In this document: positions 1 to 7,636 of the stretch, piece after piece
Numbering within the stretch: position 1 is the stretch's first letter
How the letters are laid out: each line of letters begins with the position of its first letter
Source of the DNA: Firmicutes bacterium UBA4996
Lineage (GTDB): Bacteria > Bacillota > Limnochordia > Darwinibacteriales > Darwinibacteriaceae
Direction of reading: 5' to 3'
Length of the DNA: 20,621 nt
Assembly: GCA_002396805.1 (NCBI GenBank)
Contig: DGYW01000058.1
Coordinates: 219,891 to 240,511, forward strand
Translations under genes and position numbers: made by a program
Notes under the pieces: generated by a model
Databases searched by the model: none
Told to the model about the DNA's origin: nothing
The model's input: the letters and a program-made list of their open reading frames with translations, nothing else

Positions 1-1025
1 TAGATTCTAGTCGAACCACACCAGAATCCCTCGATCTACAGCGGGTATTAGCTCGCATGGTGGAGGAGGAGGTGGATTTTGTGGTTATGGAAGTCTCTTC
101 ACACGCCTTAGAACTCAAACGCACGGTAGGTCTTTCGTTTGCAGGTGCTCTTTTTACCAACTTATCTCAAGATCATCTTGATTTTCATGCCAGCATAGAG
201 GAATATTTTCTGGCTAAAGCAAAACTATTTCGTACTCTTAGTGGCACAGCTGTACTTAATGGTGATGACGAATGGGGACAGAGACTAAGGTACATCCCTC
301 CTGGGCCGGTGGTAGTATATGGGGTGAAAAGCCAGGTGGATTTTCAGGCTCAGAAGATTCAGTTGGAAAAATCGGGAGTTTCTTATATACTGGATAGTGA
401 AGTAGGGCAAATTCCCATTAGCCTGAGGCTTACGGGGTATTTTAATGTGTATAATTCTCTCGGGGCAGCTAGCCTTTGTTGGAGTCAGGGAATATCCCTA
501 GAGGATATTCGGGCTGGTTTAGAGGCGGTCTCAGGGGTTCCTGGTCGCTTTGAGAGGATTCACAACGATATGGGGTTGAATGTGATCGTGGATTATGCCC
601 ATACTCCCGATGGCTTGGAGAACATATTACACACTGCTCGAGACTTGACAACATCTGGCAGGGTTATTTTGGTTTTTGGTGCCGGCGGAGACAGAGATCG
701 GTCTAAACGGCCCCTCATGGGTGCAGTTGCGGCACGACTAGCGGATTGGGTCATCATTACCTCTGATAATCCCCGTTCCGAAAACCCCATGGAGATTTGC
801 TCTAGTATTGAAACCGGTCTGGTAACCACTAATCCCCAAGCCCACTATGAAATTATCGTACAGCGCCAAGAAGCTATTCGCAGCGCGATTAAACTGGCCA
901 CTCCCGCAGATGTGGTAATAGTTGCCGGCAAGGGCCATGAAACGTATCAGGAATTCGCCACAGGACGAGTTCATTTTGATGATGGGGAAGAGGTCAGAGC
1001 GGCCATTAAGGAGCTGAAGTACTAA
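1..1025 (+). CDS. murE: UDP-N-acetylmuramoyl-tripeptide synthetase MurE (5'-truncated by window)
   Basis: Cytoplasmic Mur ligase that adds the third stem-peptide residue, most likely meso-diaminopimelate, to UDP-MurNAc-L-Ala-D-Glu. The reading frame is open from base 3, before the first in-frame ATG at 57, and reads RTTPESLDLQR, a conserved MurE stretch. The gene therefore begins upstream and the N-terminal domain with the ATP P-loop is missing here. Visible family motifs are VMEVSSHAL, the central-domain DYAHTPDGLE, and DNPRSENP (DNPR codons at 765-776). DNPR is characteristic of mDAP-adding enzymes, whereas lysine-adding MurE differs there. The C-terminal GKGHETYQ motif is also present. The stop codon overlaps the murF ATG by one base (TAATG), implying translational coupling. 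Identity is very secure; the mDAP specificity is inferred from the motif. Confidence 0.97.
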   Translation, partial: DSSRTTPESLDLQRVLARMVEEEVDFVVMEVSSHALELKRTVGLSFAGALFTNLSQDHLDFHASIEEYFLAKAKLFRTLSGTAVLNGDDEWGQRLRYIPPGPVVVYGVKSQVDFQAQKIQLEKSGVSYILDSEVGQIPISLRLTGYFNVYNSLGAASLCWSQGISLEDIRAGLEAVSGVPGRFERIHNDMGLNVIVDYAHTPDGLENILHTARDLTTSGRVILVFGAGGDRDRSKRPLMGAVAARLADWVIITSDNPRSENPMEICSSIETGLVTTNPQAHYEIIVQRQEAIRSAIKLATPADVVIVAGKGHETYQEFATGRVHFDDGEEVRAAIKELKY

Positions 1026-2365
1026 TGCGTTCATTAACACTTGCACAAATCGCAGATCTTACTAAGGGGAGTGCGGAAGGGACTGGTTTAGTTAATCAGG
1101 TGACCATCGATAGTCGCCTAGCTACGTCCGGAAGTCTATTTGTGGCCTTACCAGGTGAGAAGGTCGATGGACATCAATTTGTTGCTGATGTTTTGGCCAA
1201 GGGTGGTTATGGTTTAGTCAAGAAGGGTAGTTTTACAGGACCGGGGGTAGTTCAAGTTGAGGACCCCCTTGTGGCACTGCAAACTTTAGCCACCGAGTAT
1301 TTGATTCGATACCCCGTTCCAGTAGTGGCAGTTACGGGCAGTAATGGAAAGACTTCGACCAAGGATATGATTGCTCAAGTTTTGCGTAGTCGCCATTGTG
1401 TTCATAGTACCCATGGTAACCACAATAACGAGCTAGGAGTTCCTTTAACCGTCTTGGGCCTAAATGAACAGCATGAGATCCTAGTTGCGGAAATGGGTAT
1501 GCGTGGTCTGGGTCAAATTAAGCGTTTGACTGAAATTTGCCCTCCTAATGTGGGCGTCATTACCAATATTGGTCCCGTGCACTTAGAACTTTTGGGTAGT
1601 ATGGGCAACATTGCCCAGGCTAAAGGCGAGCTGCTAGATGGGCTCGGACCCGACGGAATCGCCGTACTCAACGGCGACGATCCCTCTGTCCGGGGTCAGG
1701 CCCGTTCTTTTAAAGGTAAGGTCGTCTTTTTTGGTCTAGATGAAGCCAATCAAGTGGTGGCTAGGGGTGTAATGATGGGTCCCGAAGGTAATCCCTCGTT
1801 CGCTGTTCGTCACGATCAAGACGAGGTAAAAGTTCGCCTGGCTGTACCAGGGCTACATAATGTTTGGAATGCCTGTGCGGCGTTGACGGTTGGACTTCAA
1901 TATGGTGTATCGTTGGAGGAAGGTGCCAAAGCTCTAGAAGCATTGTCTTCTAGCGCCATGCGTCTAGAAATCCAACGTAACTCTCAAGGGGTTATCATTG
2001 TAAACGATAGTTATAATGCCAGTCCGGCCTCGATGAAAGGTGCTTTAGATACGCTCGCCCACATGTATTGCTCTGGTAAGCGTGTGGCCATTTTAGGTGA
2101 TATTCTAGAACTGGGTGATCTTTCGGAACAAGCCCATAGAGAAGTGGGACAGCATGCCCAGGAGTGTGCGGAGCAGTTGGTGTTTATTGGTCAGAACGCC
2201 TCTTTTATGCAGGAAGGTGCGGGACGAGGAGAAGTATATTCATCAGTGGAGGAGTTTTTGTTGACCGATTTGAAGTATGACGAGGGCGATTTGGTATTGG
2301 TCAAAGCCTCCCGAGGTTTACATTTTGAACGGATTGTGGAACACCTGATGAAAGGTGGGGAATAG
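1025..2365 (+). CDS. murF: UDP-N-acetylmuramoyl-tripeptide--D-alanyl-D-alanine ligase MurF
   Basis: Adds the D-Ala-D-Ala dipeptide to UDP-MurNAc-tripeptide in the cytoplasm, the last soluble amide ligation of the pentapeptide precursor. The 446-residue length is normal. The ATP-binding P-loop VTGSNGKTSTKD lies near residues 103-114. The central-domain EMGMRGLGQI and the TNIGPVHLE motif follow, and the C-terminal domain has the family sequence NDSYNASPASM. It starts one base inside murE and ends two bases before the mraY start, so it sits in the middle of the operon. murE-murF-mraY is the canonical dcw order. Nothing looks truncated or unusual. Confidence 0.97.
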   Translation: MRSLTLAQIADLTKGSAEGTGLVNQVTIDSRLATSGSLFVALPGEKVDGHQFVADVLAKGGYGLVKKGSFTGPGVVQVEDPLVALQTLATEYLIRYPVPVVAVTGSNGKTSTKDMIAQVLRSRHCVHSTHGNHNNELGVPLTVLGLNEQHEILVAEMGMRGLGQIKRLTEICPPNVGVITNIGPVHLELLGSMGNIAQAKGELLDGLGPDGIAVLNGDDPSVRGQARSFKGKVVFFGLDEANQVVARGVMMGPEGNPSFAVRHDQDEVKVRLAVPGLHNVWNACAALTVGLQYGVSLEEGAKALEALSSSAMRLEIQRNSQGVIIVNDSYNASPASMKGALDTLAHMYCSGKRVAILGDILELGDLSEQAHREVGQHAQECAEQLVFIGQNASFMQEGAGRGEVYSSVEEFLLTDLKYDEGDLVLVKASRGLHFERIVEHLMKGGE

Positions 2366-2367
2366 AC

Positions 2368-3330
2368 TTGCCTGCCCATTACACCCCTTTATTTAGTGCC
2401 CTACTTGCTTTCATTGTCTCCTTAATGGCGGGGCCCAGAATAATCACCTATTTGAAGCGTCTCAAACTAGGCCAACAAGTACGTGAGGATGGTCCGAAGA
2501 CCCATTTAGGCAAGGCGGGTACGCCTACCATGGGTGGAATTCTGATCATCGTAGCGACTGTTATTGCTGTGGTCGTATTTCCTCCATTAAGTGATCACAA
2601 TATTATTCTGCTGTTCGCCACGGTAGGTTTCGCAGCCTTAGGTTTCTTTGATGATTTTATCAAGGTGGTGGCCAAGCGCTCGCTGGGCTTGAGAGCGAGG
2701 GAGAAACTTGTTGGTCAATTTGGAATTGCCGTGCTGGTGGCTTTGTATGCGTGGGCCAGGATTGGGACGGATTTGTTCGTTCCTTTCGCTCAGAACACCA
2801 TAGTCTTGCCACCATGGCTCTATTTGCCCTTCACAGTTTTGGTCTTGGTAGGTACAGTAAATGCGGTTAATCTTACAGATGGTTTAGATGGTTTGGCAGC
2901 AGGCAGTACTGCCATAGCAGCTACCGCCTTTGGCTTGATAACTTGGCTCTTAGGTTACCCAGATTTGGCCCTGTTTTCAGGTGCTTTGGTAGGTGCCTGT
3001 TTAGGTTTTTCTTGGTTTAATGCGCCACCAGCTCAAGTTTTCATGGGCGATACGGGATCTTTAGGTTTAGGGGCTGCCTTAGGAACCATAGCCGTTTTAA
3101 GTAAGACCACCCTCTTTTTGCCGATTATTGGCGCCCTTTTTGTGATTGAAACTTTATCAGTAATTTTTCAGGTGCTTTATTTCAAAATCACCCGAGGTCA
3201 ACGCTTGTTTCGCATGGCCCCGTTGCATCACCACTTTGAGTTATTAGGCTGGGCCGAAAGCAAGGTCATGATCAGGTTTTGGCTAATCTCGCTAATTTTC
3301 GCAGTGTTAGGGTTGTTTGCAATCCTCTAG
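2368..3330 (+). CDS. mraY: Phospho-N-acetylmuramoyl-pentapeptide transferase MraY
   Basis: Polytopic membrane enzyme that transfers phospho-MurNAc-pentapeptide from UDP to undecaprenyl phosphate, forming lipid I. The 320 residues contain about ten hydrophobic segments and the family motifs: the Asp-Asp pair in GFFDDFIKV, NLTDGLDGLAAG, FMGDTGSLGLG, and the histidine-rich MAPLHHHFELLGW. The start is TTG at 2368, chosen because AAAGGTGGGG lies just upstream at 2351-2360 and the protein then begins at the normal family position. In most dcw clusters murD follows mraY, but here ftsW follows after 31 bases with no murD remnant. Confidence 0.96.
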   Translation: MPAHYTPLFSALLAFIVSLMAGPRIITYLKRLKLGQQVREDGPKTHLGKAGTPTMGGILIIVATVIAVVVFPPLSDHNIILLFATVGFAALGFFDDFIKVVAKRSLGLRAREKLVGQFGIAVLVALYAWARIGTDLFVPFAQNTIVLPPWLYLPFTVLVLVGTVNAVNLTDGLDGLAAGSTAIAATAFGLITWLLGYPDLALFSGALVGACLGFSWFNAPPAQVFMGDTGSLGLGAALGTIAVLSKTTLFLPIIGALFVIETLSVIFQVLYFKITRGQRLFRMAPLHHHFELLGWAESKVMIRFWLISLIFAVLGLFAIL

Positions 3331-3341
3331 GTGCATATAAA
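3313..3341 (+). promoter_or_regulatory. Possible sigma-A-type promoter before ftsW
   Basis: TTGTTT at 3313-3318 (3 of 6 with TTGACA) and TATAAA at 3336-3341 (5 of 6 with TATAAT) are separated by 17 bases. They overlap the end of mraY. A transcript would begin near 3348 and carry only the strong GGGGGAGAGG ribosome-binding site before the ftsW ATG. This is a sequence match only, and the -35 element is weak. Confidence 0.25.
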
Positions 3342-3361
3342 TCAAGAAGGGGGAGAGGACC

Positions 3362-4456
3362 ATGTTTACAAAGGGTGGCAAACCGGATTTGTTAGTTTTT
3401 ATTGCCGTGATTGCGTTACTTAGCATAGGGTTGGTTATGGTCTTCAGTGCCTCGTCTGTGATGGGCCTGGCGGATTATGGTAACCCCTATCACTATGTAC
3501 ATCGACAAAGCATCCTTGCCTTAGTGGGCTTAGTTCTAATGTTTATTTTGATGCGCGTAGATTATCACATCTTTAGGCCCTTAGCTTTACCGGGCTTGCT
3601 AATTTCATTTGCACTTCTTATACTAGTGCTCTTTGTAGGAACTGGTACTGGAGGAGCCACTCGCTGGATTAGGCTCCCAGGGTTCAATCTACAACCGTCA
3701 GAAGTGGCAAAACTCATTATGGTTAATTATGTGGCCGTTTATCTCTCCCATAAGCGGGAGAACACACGGAAATTCTTTAGTGGACTCTTACCGATATTAT
3801 TGTTCACAGGTGCGCAATTCGCATTGATCATGTTGGAACCGGATTTTGGCACCGGCGTGGCCTTAGTTTTCACAGTTCTGGTCATGTTATTTGCCGGTGG
3901 AGCCCATCTTGGTCAACTCATTTTAGTGGGCCTATCTTCTGTTCCAGTATTGTACTATTTAGTGACCATGAAAGAATATCGCATGCGTAGACTTTTTGCC
4001 TTTTGGGATCCTTGGGCGGATCCGACGGACACAGGATGGAACGTCATCCAATCCCTTTTGGCCATTGGATCCGGCGGTCTTTTTGGTTTAGGATTGGGAC
4101 GAAGTCGCCAGAAATTCTCTTATTTGCCTGAACACCACACCGATTTTATCTTTGCCATCCTCTGCGAGGAGTTAGGCTTTATCGGTGGCTTTGCGGTGGT
4201 GAGTCTATTTTTTATCATTGCTTGGCGAGGTTTACGTATTGCTATGCGTGCTCCTGATCTTTACGGAAGTCTATTGGCAATTGGAATCACTTCGATGCTT
4301 GCCTTTCAGGCCATGCTGAATATTGGTGTTGTGAGTGGTTCCTTGCCCGTCACCGGAATTCCCTTGCCCTTTATTAGTCACGGTGGTTCTTCTCTATTAA
4401 TGAGCTTGGCCGCTGTGGGTATCTTGCTCAATATCTCTCGTCAATGTGCTGATTAA
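3362..4456 (+). CDS. ftsW: SEDS-family peptidoglycan glycosyltransferase FtsW/SpoVE
   Basis: Polytopic membrane protein that polymerises lipid II into glycan strands together with a class B penicillin-binding protein, at the division site (FtsW) or in spore cortex synthesis (SpoVE). The 364 residues hold about ten transmembrane segments. Family features include MVFSASSV near the N terminus, LQPSEVAKL, LEPDFGTG, the LPEHHTDFIFAI loop and the C-terminal signature LPFISHGGSSLL. The ATG is preceded by GGGGGAGAGG. Its place between mraY and murA matches spoVE/ftsW of the dcw cluster. FtsW, SpoVE and RodA are hard to separate by motif alone; the location favours FtsW/SpoVE over RodA. Confidence 0.93.
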   Translation: MFTKGGKPDLLVFIAVIALLSIGLVMVFSASSVMGLADYGNPYHYVHRQSILALVGLVLMFILMRVDYHIFRPLALPGLLISFALLILVLFVGTGTGGATRWIRLPGFNLQPSEVAKLIMVNYVAVYLSHKRENTRKFFSGLLPILLFTGAQFALIMLEPDFGTGVALVFTVLVMLFAGGAHLGQLILVGLSSVPVLYYLVTMKEYRMRRLFAFWDPWADPTDTGWNVIQSLLAIGSGGLFGLGLGRSRQKFSYLPEHHTDFIFAILCEELGFIGGFAVVSLFFIIAWRGLRIAMRAPDLYGSLLAIGITSMLAFQAMLNIGVVSGSLPVTGIPLPFISHGGSSLLMSLAAVGILLNISRQCAD

Positions 4457-4457
4457 G

Positions 4458-4523
4458 TAGGTAGTTTTCACCTATTACCCCAGACCGCATACTATGAACG
4501 GTAATGAAACGGGGTAGAGGTGA
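4458..4523 (+). promoter_or_regulatory. Structured leader able to mask the murA ribosome-binding site
   Basis: The 71-base ftsW-murA gap holds nested inverted repeats. TCACCT (4468-4473) is complementary to AGGTGA (4518-4523), which is the core of the murA ribosome-binding site. Inside it, TACCCC (4476-4481) pairs with GGGGTA (4511-4516) and ACCG (4484-4487) pairs with CGGT (4499-4502). Two alternative pairings exist: ATTACC (4474-4479) with GGTAAT (4500-4505), and TAGGT (4458-4462) with ACCTA (4470-4474). The last would release the ribosome-binding site. The complementarity is seen directly; a regulatory role is inferred. Confidence 0.5.
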
Positions 4524-4527
4524 TCTA

Positions 4528-5778
4528 ATGAGCCAGTTTGTCATTGAAGGGAAGCAGCGTTTAGGAGGTAAGCTGAGAATCAATGGAGCCAAGAATTCTG
4601 CGTTAAAGCTAATGGTGGCCGCCTTGCTAGGTCAGGGCGACTTTCGGATTGACGATGTACCCCACATTACCGATGTTTTTACTATGTGTGGTGTTTTGGA
4701 AGCTTTGGGAGTGCGAACCCACCTAGAAGCTAACCAATTGCATCTCCATGTCTCTTCCTTACAGGGGCGTGCTCCTAAGGAATTGGCCAAGTCCATGCGC
4801 GCCTCAGTGCAAGTTATGGGTCCCCTCCTGGCAAAATTGGGCTGGGTGGAGGTGGCTAAGCCGGGAGGATGTGCGATCGGCACTCGCTCTCTAGATTTAC
4901 ACCTAAGTGGCCTAGCTCAGATGGGTGCCCAGATTGAATTGCGGGACGAGTTATTCGTGGCTCGGGCCAAAAAACTTCAGGGAGCGGATATTTCCTTTCG
5001 TTATCCTAGCGTTGGGGCTACAGAGAACATCATGATGGCAGCGGTTTTGGCCCATGGTGAAACAATTATACGTAACGCTGCTCAGGAACCTGAGATTGTT
5101 GATATTCAGGAATTTTTAAATAGCATGGGTGCACAGATTAAAGGTGCAGGCACTCCAGTAATAAGAATTAAGGGGGTGCCCGAGCTAGGTGCCACCAATT
5201 TCAGGGTGATTCCGGACCGCATTGAAGCTGGCACTTATTTAATAGCGTTGTTAATCACCGGCGGACAGGGGACCCTAGAAAATGTCATTCCCGGGCATAT
5301 AACTGCCTTATTAGATGTGCTTCGTGGTATGGGTGCGATAATTGACGTTCAAGACAGTACCTTGACGATATTGTCTCCTGCGATGTTGGAGACTTTTCAG
5401 GTTTCTACCAATCCCTATCCGGGGTTTCCCACTGATTTGCAGCCGCAACTAGTGGCCTTAGCAACACAGGCAAGGGGAGTTAGTATTCTAACTGAAGGAG
5501 TCTTTGATCAGCGTTTTGGTTACATTTCGGAGCTTAGCAAGCTTGGTACTAAGATTGAAGTACTCGGAGATAATTCAGTAGCGGTTCAGGGTCCCGTTAG
5601 ATTAGTGGGGTCCCAAATGTCCTCGGGAGATCTTAGGGCCGGTGCAGCCTTGGTGCTTGCTGCACTTGGTGCCCAAGGGAAGACTGTTATCAAGGGAATA
5701 GAACATATTGATCGTGGATACGAAGCAATGGAAGAGAGATTAAGTCAACTGGGTGCCAAAATTTCACGGCTTCCCTAG
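4528..5778 (+). CDS. murA: UDP-N-acetylglucosamine 1-carboxyvinyltransferase MurA
   Basis: Cytoplasmic enzyme that transfers enolpyruvate from PEP to UDP-GlcNAc, the first committed step of peptidoglycan synthesis and the target of fosfomycin. I place the start at the ATG at 4528, not the in-frame ATG at 4504, for two reasons. GAGGTGATC lies at 4517-4525, immediately upstream. With this start the active-site residues fall at Lys22-Asn23 (NGAKNSALK) and Cys115 (PGGCAIGTR), the same numbers as the E. coli enzyme. The general-base aspartate lies in YPGFPTDLQPQ (Asp303). The protein has 416 residues, normal for the family. The catalytic cysteine suggests fosfomycin sensitivity rather than the natural Cys-to-Asp resistance variant. 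Its leader may be structured. Confidence 0.97.
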   Translation: MSQFVIEGKQRLGGKLRINGAKNSALKLMVAALLGQGDFRIDDVPHITDVFTMCGVLEALGVRTHLEANQLHLHVSSLQGRAPKELAKSMRASVQVMGPLLAKLGWVEVAKPGGCAIGTRSLDLHLSGLAQMGAQIELRDELFVARAKKLQGADISFRYPSVGATENIMMAAVLAHGETIIRNAAQEPEIVDIQEFLNSMGAQIKGAGTPVIRIKGVPELGATNFRVIPDRIEAGTYLIALLITGGQGTLENVIPGHITALLDVLRGMGAIIDVQDSTLTILSPAMLETFQVSTNPYPGFPTDLQPQLVALATQARGVSILTEGVFDQRFGYISELSKLGTKIEVLGDNSVAVQGPVRLVGSQMSSGDLRAGAALVLAALGAQGKTVIKGIEHIDRGYEAMEERLSQLGAKISRLP

Positions 5779-5792
5779 TAGGGGGGAATAGG

Positions 5793-6476
5793 GTGCGCTA
5801 TGATACTTCAGGCGGTAAAACTGCAATATCTATTTTAGTTCTAGCTGTAGCTCTTGTCTTTTATCTCTTTGCCAACTCCGCCTTCTTTGAAGCGGATCGC
5901 GTGGAATGGACAGGCTTAGTCTATCTTGACCAGGCACAGTTGGATGTCTATCTTGATTTTTCTACCGTCAACGTTTGGCGCTTAAATACGAAAGAATTAG
6001 AAACGGTTGTGTTAGAACATCCCTGGATAGAGGGGGCGCGAGTGATTTGGCGTTGGCCTAATCAGGTGATTATCTCGGTGACGGAACGAACTCCTGTCGC
6101 GCAAATTCCTGGCCAAGTAGGCTGGTTTTTGCTAGATAGAGAGGGCAATCTTCTACCAGCCATCCAAGGCGATCTAGTTCTGCCCTTACCAGTTGTGACT
6201 AACTTAGATTTAGGCTCGAAAGAACAGTTAGTTTCTACAGCGCGGCTGATGACCCTAATTCCTCCAGCTTTGAAGCCTATTATTTCAGAGTGGAATACCC
6301 AAACGCGATCTTTTATCAGTCGTTCGGGGACCGAGATCCTCATTGGCTCCCAGGTGGATCTGGAAGAAAAGTTTCTTTTGCTAGAAAAGATTGTGGATGA
6401 TCTGGCCTCTAGGCAGGAGCAGGCTAGAAAAATCGATCTGCGGGTGCCGAAGAATCCCGTAGTCAGTATTTTATAG
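5793..6476 (+). CDS. ftsQ: Cell division protein FtsQ/DivIB
   Basis: Bitopic membrane protein of the divisome, which acts with FtsB/DivIC and FtsL to connect septal wall synthesis with the Z ring. It has a short cytoplasmic tail, one transmembrane segment (about residues 11-27), and an extracellular POTRA domain beginning FFEADRVEWTG and including LEHPWIEGARVIWRWPN and the conserved SVTERTPVA. The 227-residue length is typical. The start is GTG at 5793, preceded by GGGGGGAA at 5781-5788. It follows murA by 14 bases. The usual next gene, ftsA, is absent and ftsZ follows directly. Confidence 0.93.
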   Translation: MRYDTSGGKTAISILVLAVALVFYLFANSAFFEADRVEWTGLVYLDQAQLDVYLDFSTVNVWRLNTKELETVVLEHPWIEGARVIWRWPNQVIISVTERTPVAQIPGQVGWFLLDREGNLLPAIQGDLVLPLPVVTNLDLGSKEQLVSTARLMTLIPPALKPIISEWNTQTRSFISRSGTEILIGSQVDLEEKFLLLEKIVDDLASRQEQARKIDLRVPKNPVVSIL

Positions 6477-6481
6477 TTTTT

Positions 6482-6511
6482 TTCAGGGTTAAAAGGGAAA
6501 TGCAACCTGAA
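6482..6511 (+). repeat. Inverted repeat in the ftsQ-ftsZ gap
   Basis: TTCAGG (6482-6487) and CCTGAA (6506-6511) are inverted repeats, extended inward by TT/AA after a single bulged G, around a 13-base loop. The repeat is preceded, not followed, by a T run, so on the plus strand it is not a Rho-independent terminator. It could be a leader structure of the ftsZ message. Its function is unknown. Confidence 0.3.
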
Positions 6512-6566
6512 TGTGGAAATTAGACAAATCGACACTTGTAAATCGATGTTGAAGAAGGGGGATCCC

Positions 6567-7613
6567 ATGTTTGAATTTGATCTGGATAATGTGCAATTTG
6601 CGGATATCAAGGTAATTGGTTGTGGCGGTGGAGGCAGTAATGCCGTCAATCGCATGGTAGAGGCGGATTTAAAGGGCATTCAATTCATCGCTGTAAATAC
6701 CGATGCCCAGGCTCTGCAAATGTCCGAAGCCCATCACAAAATTCAGTTAGGGCAAAAACTGACCAAGGGTTTGGGTGCTGGTTCTGATCCTACTGTAGGG
6801 CAACGATCTGCAGAAGAATCGCGTGATGAAATTAGAGAAGCCCTGGAAGGTGCCGATATGGTGTTCATTACCGCGGGTATGGGTGGTGGAACCGGAACCG
6901 GTGCCGCCCCGGTAGTGGCAGAAATTGCCAAAGAGCTTAACGCACTCACAGTTGGGGTAGTCACTAAGCCCTTTGCTTTCGAGGGCAAACGCCGTAGGGA
7001 TCAGGCCGAGAAGGGTATTGAACTTCTCAAAAGCAAGGTTGACACCCTGATTACCATCCCCAATGATCGACTTTTACAAGTGGTGGAAAAACGTACCTCC
7101 ATGTTAGATGCATTTAAGATTGCCGACGATGTCTTACGTCAAGGGGTTCAGGGAATTTCTGATCTAATCACCGTTCCAGGCTTAATTAACCTTGACTTTG
7201 CAGACGTCCGCACCATTATGACCGAGGCTGGATCAGCCCTTATGGGTATTGGGGAAGCCACTGGTGAAGATCGGGCGGTCAAAGCTGCTCAACAGGCCAT
7301 TTCTAGCCCGCTTTTAGAGGCGTCTATTGAAGGCGCTAAAGGCATTCTCTTGAGCTTAACTGGTAGTTCGAATTTGGGTCTCTTTGATGTAAACGAGGCA
7401 GCTGAAGTAGTATCTCAAGCAGCTGATGCTGATGCTAACATCATCTTTGGGGCCGTTATTGACGAAAGTCTAGGTGAAACGGTGCGGGTTACGGTTATTG
7501 CCACTGGTTTTGACATGCCGAAGAGTCGTGAAAACTATAAAATTACCAAAGAACTCGATGTACGCCCCTTTGATCATGAGGTGGACATACCAGCATTTCT
7601 TCGACGTAAATAA
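6567..7613 (+). CDS. ftsZ: Cell division protein FtsZ
   Basis: Tubulin-like GTPase that polymerises into the Z ring and recruits the divisome. The start is the ATG at 6567, with AAGGGGGAT just upstream, rather than the in-frame GTG at 6513. It gives 348 residues beginning MFEFDLDNVQFADIKVIG. The nucleotide-binding GCGGGGSNAV is near the N terminus, the tubulin signature GGGTGTG is at residues 106-112, and the T7-loop region contains NLDFADV. The C terminus ends in DIPAFLRRK, the conserved tail that binds FtsA, SepF, ZapA and other partners; the linker before it is short. It is the last gene of the dcw operon and ends at a hairpin terminator. Confidence 0.98.
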   Translation: MFEFDLDNVQFADIKVIGCGGGGSNAVNRMVEADLKGIQFIAVNTDAQALQMSEAHHKIQLGQKLTKGLGAGSDPTVGQRSAEESRDEIREALEGADMVFITAGMGGGTGTGAAPVVAEIAKELNALTVGVVTKPFAFEGKRRRDQAEKGIELLKSKVDTLITIPNDRLLQVVEKRTSMLDAFKIADDVLRQGVQGISDLITVPGLINLDFADVRTIMTEAGSALMGIGEATGEDRAVKAAQQAISSPLLEASIEGAKGILLSLTGSSNLGLFDVNEAAEVVSQAADADANIIFGAVIDESLGETVRVTVIATGFDMPKSRENYKITKELDVRPFDHEVDIPAFLRRK

Positions 7614-7636
7614 AAAAGGCCCGTGGGCCTTTTTTT
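7612..7636. terminator. Bidirectional Rho-independent terminator between ftsZ and sigE
   Basis: AGGCCC (7617-7622) and GGGCCT (7625-7630) form a tight GC-rich hairpin, flanked by an A run at 7612-7617 and a T run at 7630-7636. The symmetric flanks give a U tract on either strand, so it can end both the ftsZ transcript and the opposing spoIIGA-sigE transcript. The sigE stop codon lies within the right-hand T run. Confidence 0.93.

Noticed and set aside
738..1046. A 102-codon open frame antisense to murE
   Set aside because: It is a shadow of the conserved murE frame with no family resemblance or initiation signal.
6521..6549. TAGACA before ftsZ as a -35 element
   Set aside because: No acceptable -10 follows at 16-18 bases; expression from the upstream operon promoter is simpler.
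6062..6679. A 205-codon open frame on the minus strand across ftsQ and the ftsZ start
   Set aside because: It lies antisense to two clear genes, has no ribosome-binding site or recognisable domain, and its low-complexity sequence is what the reverse strand of these genes would give.
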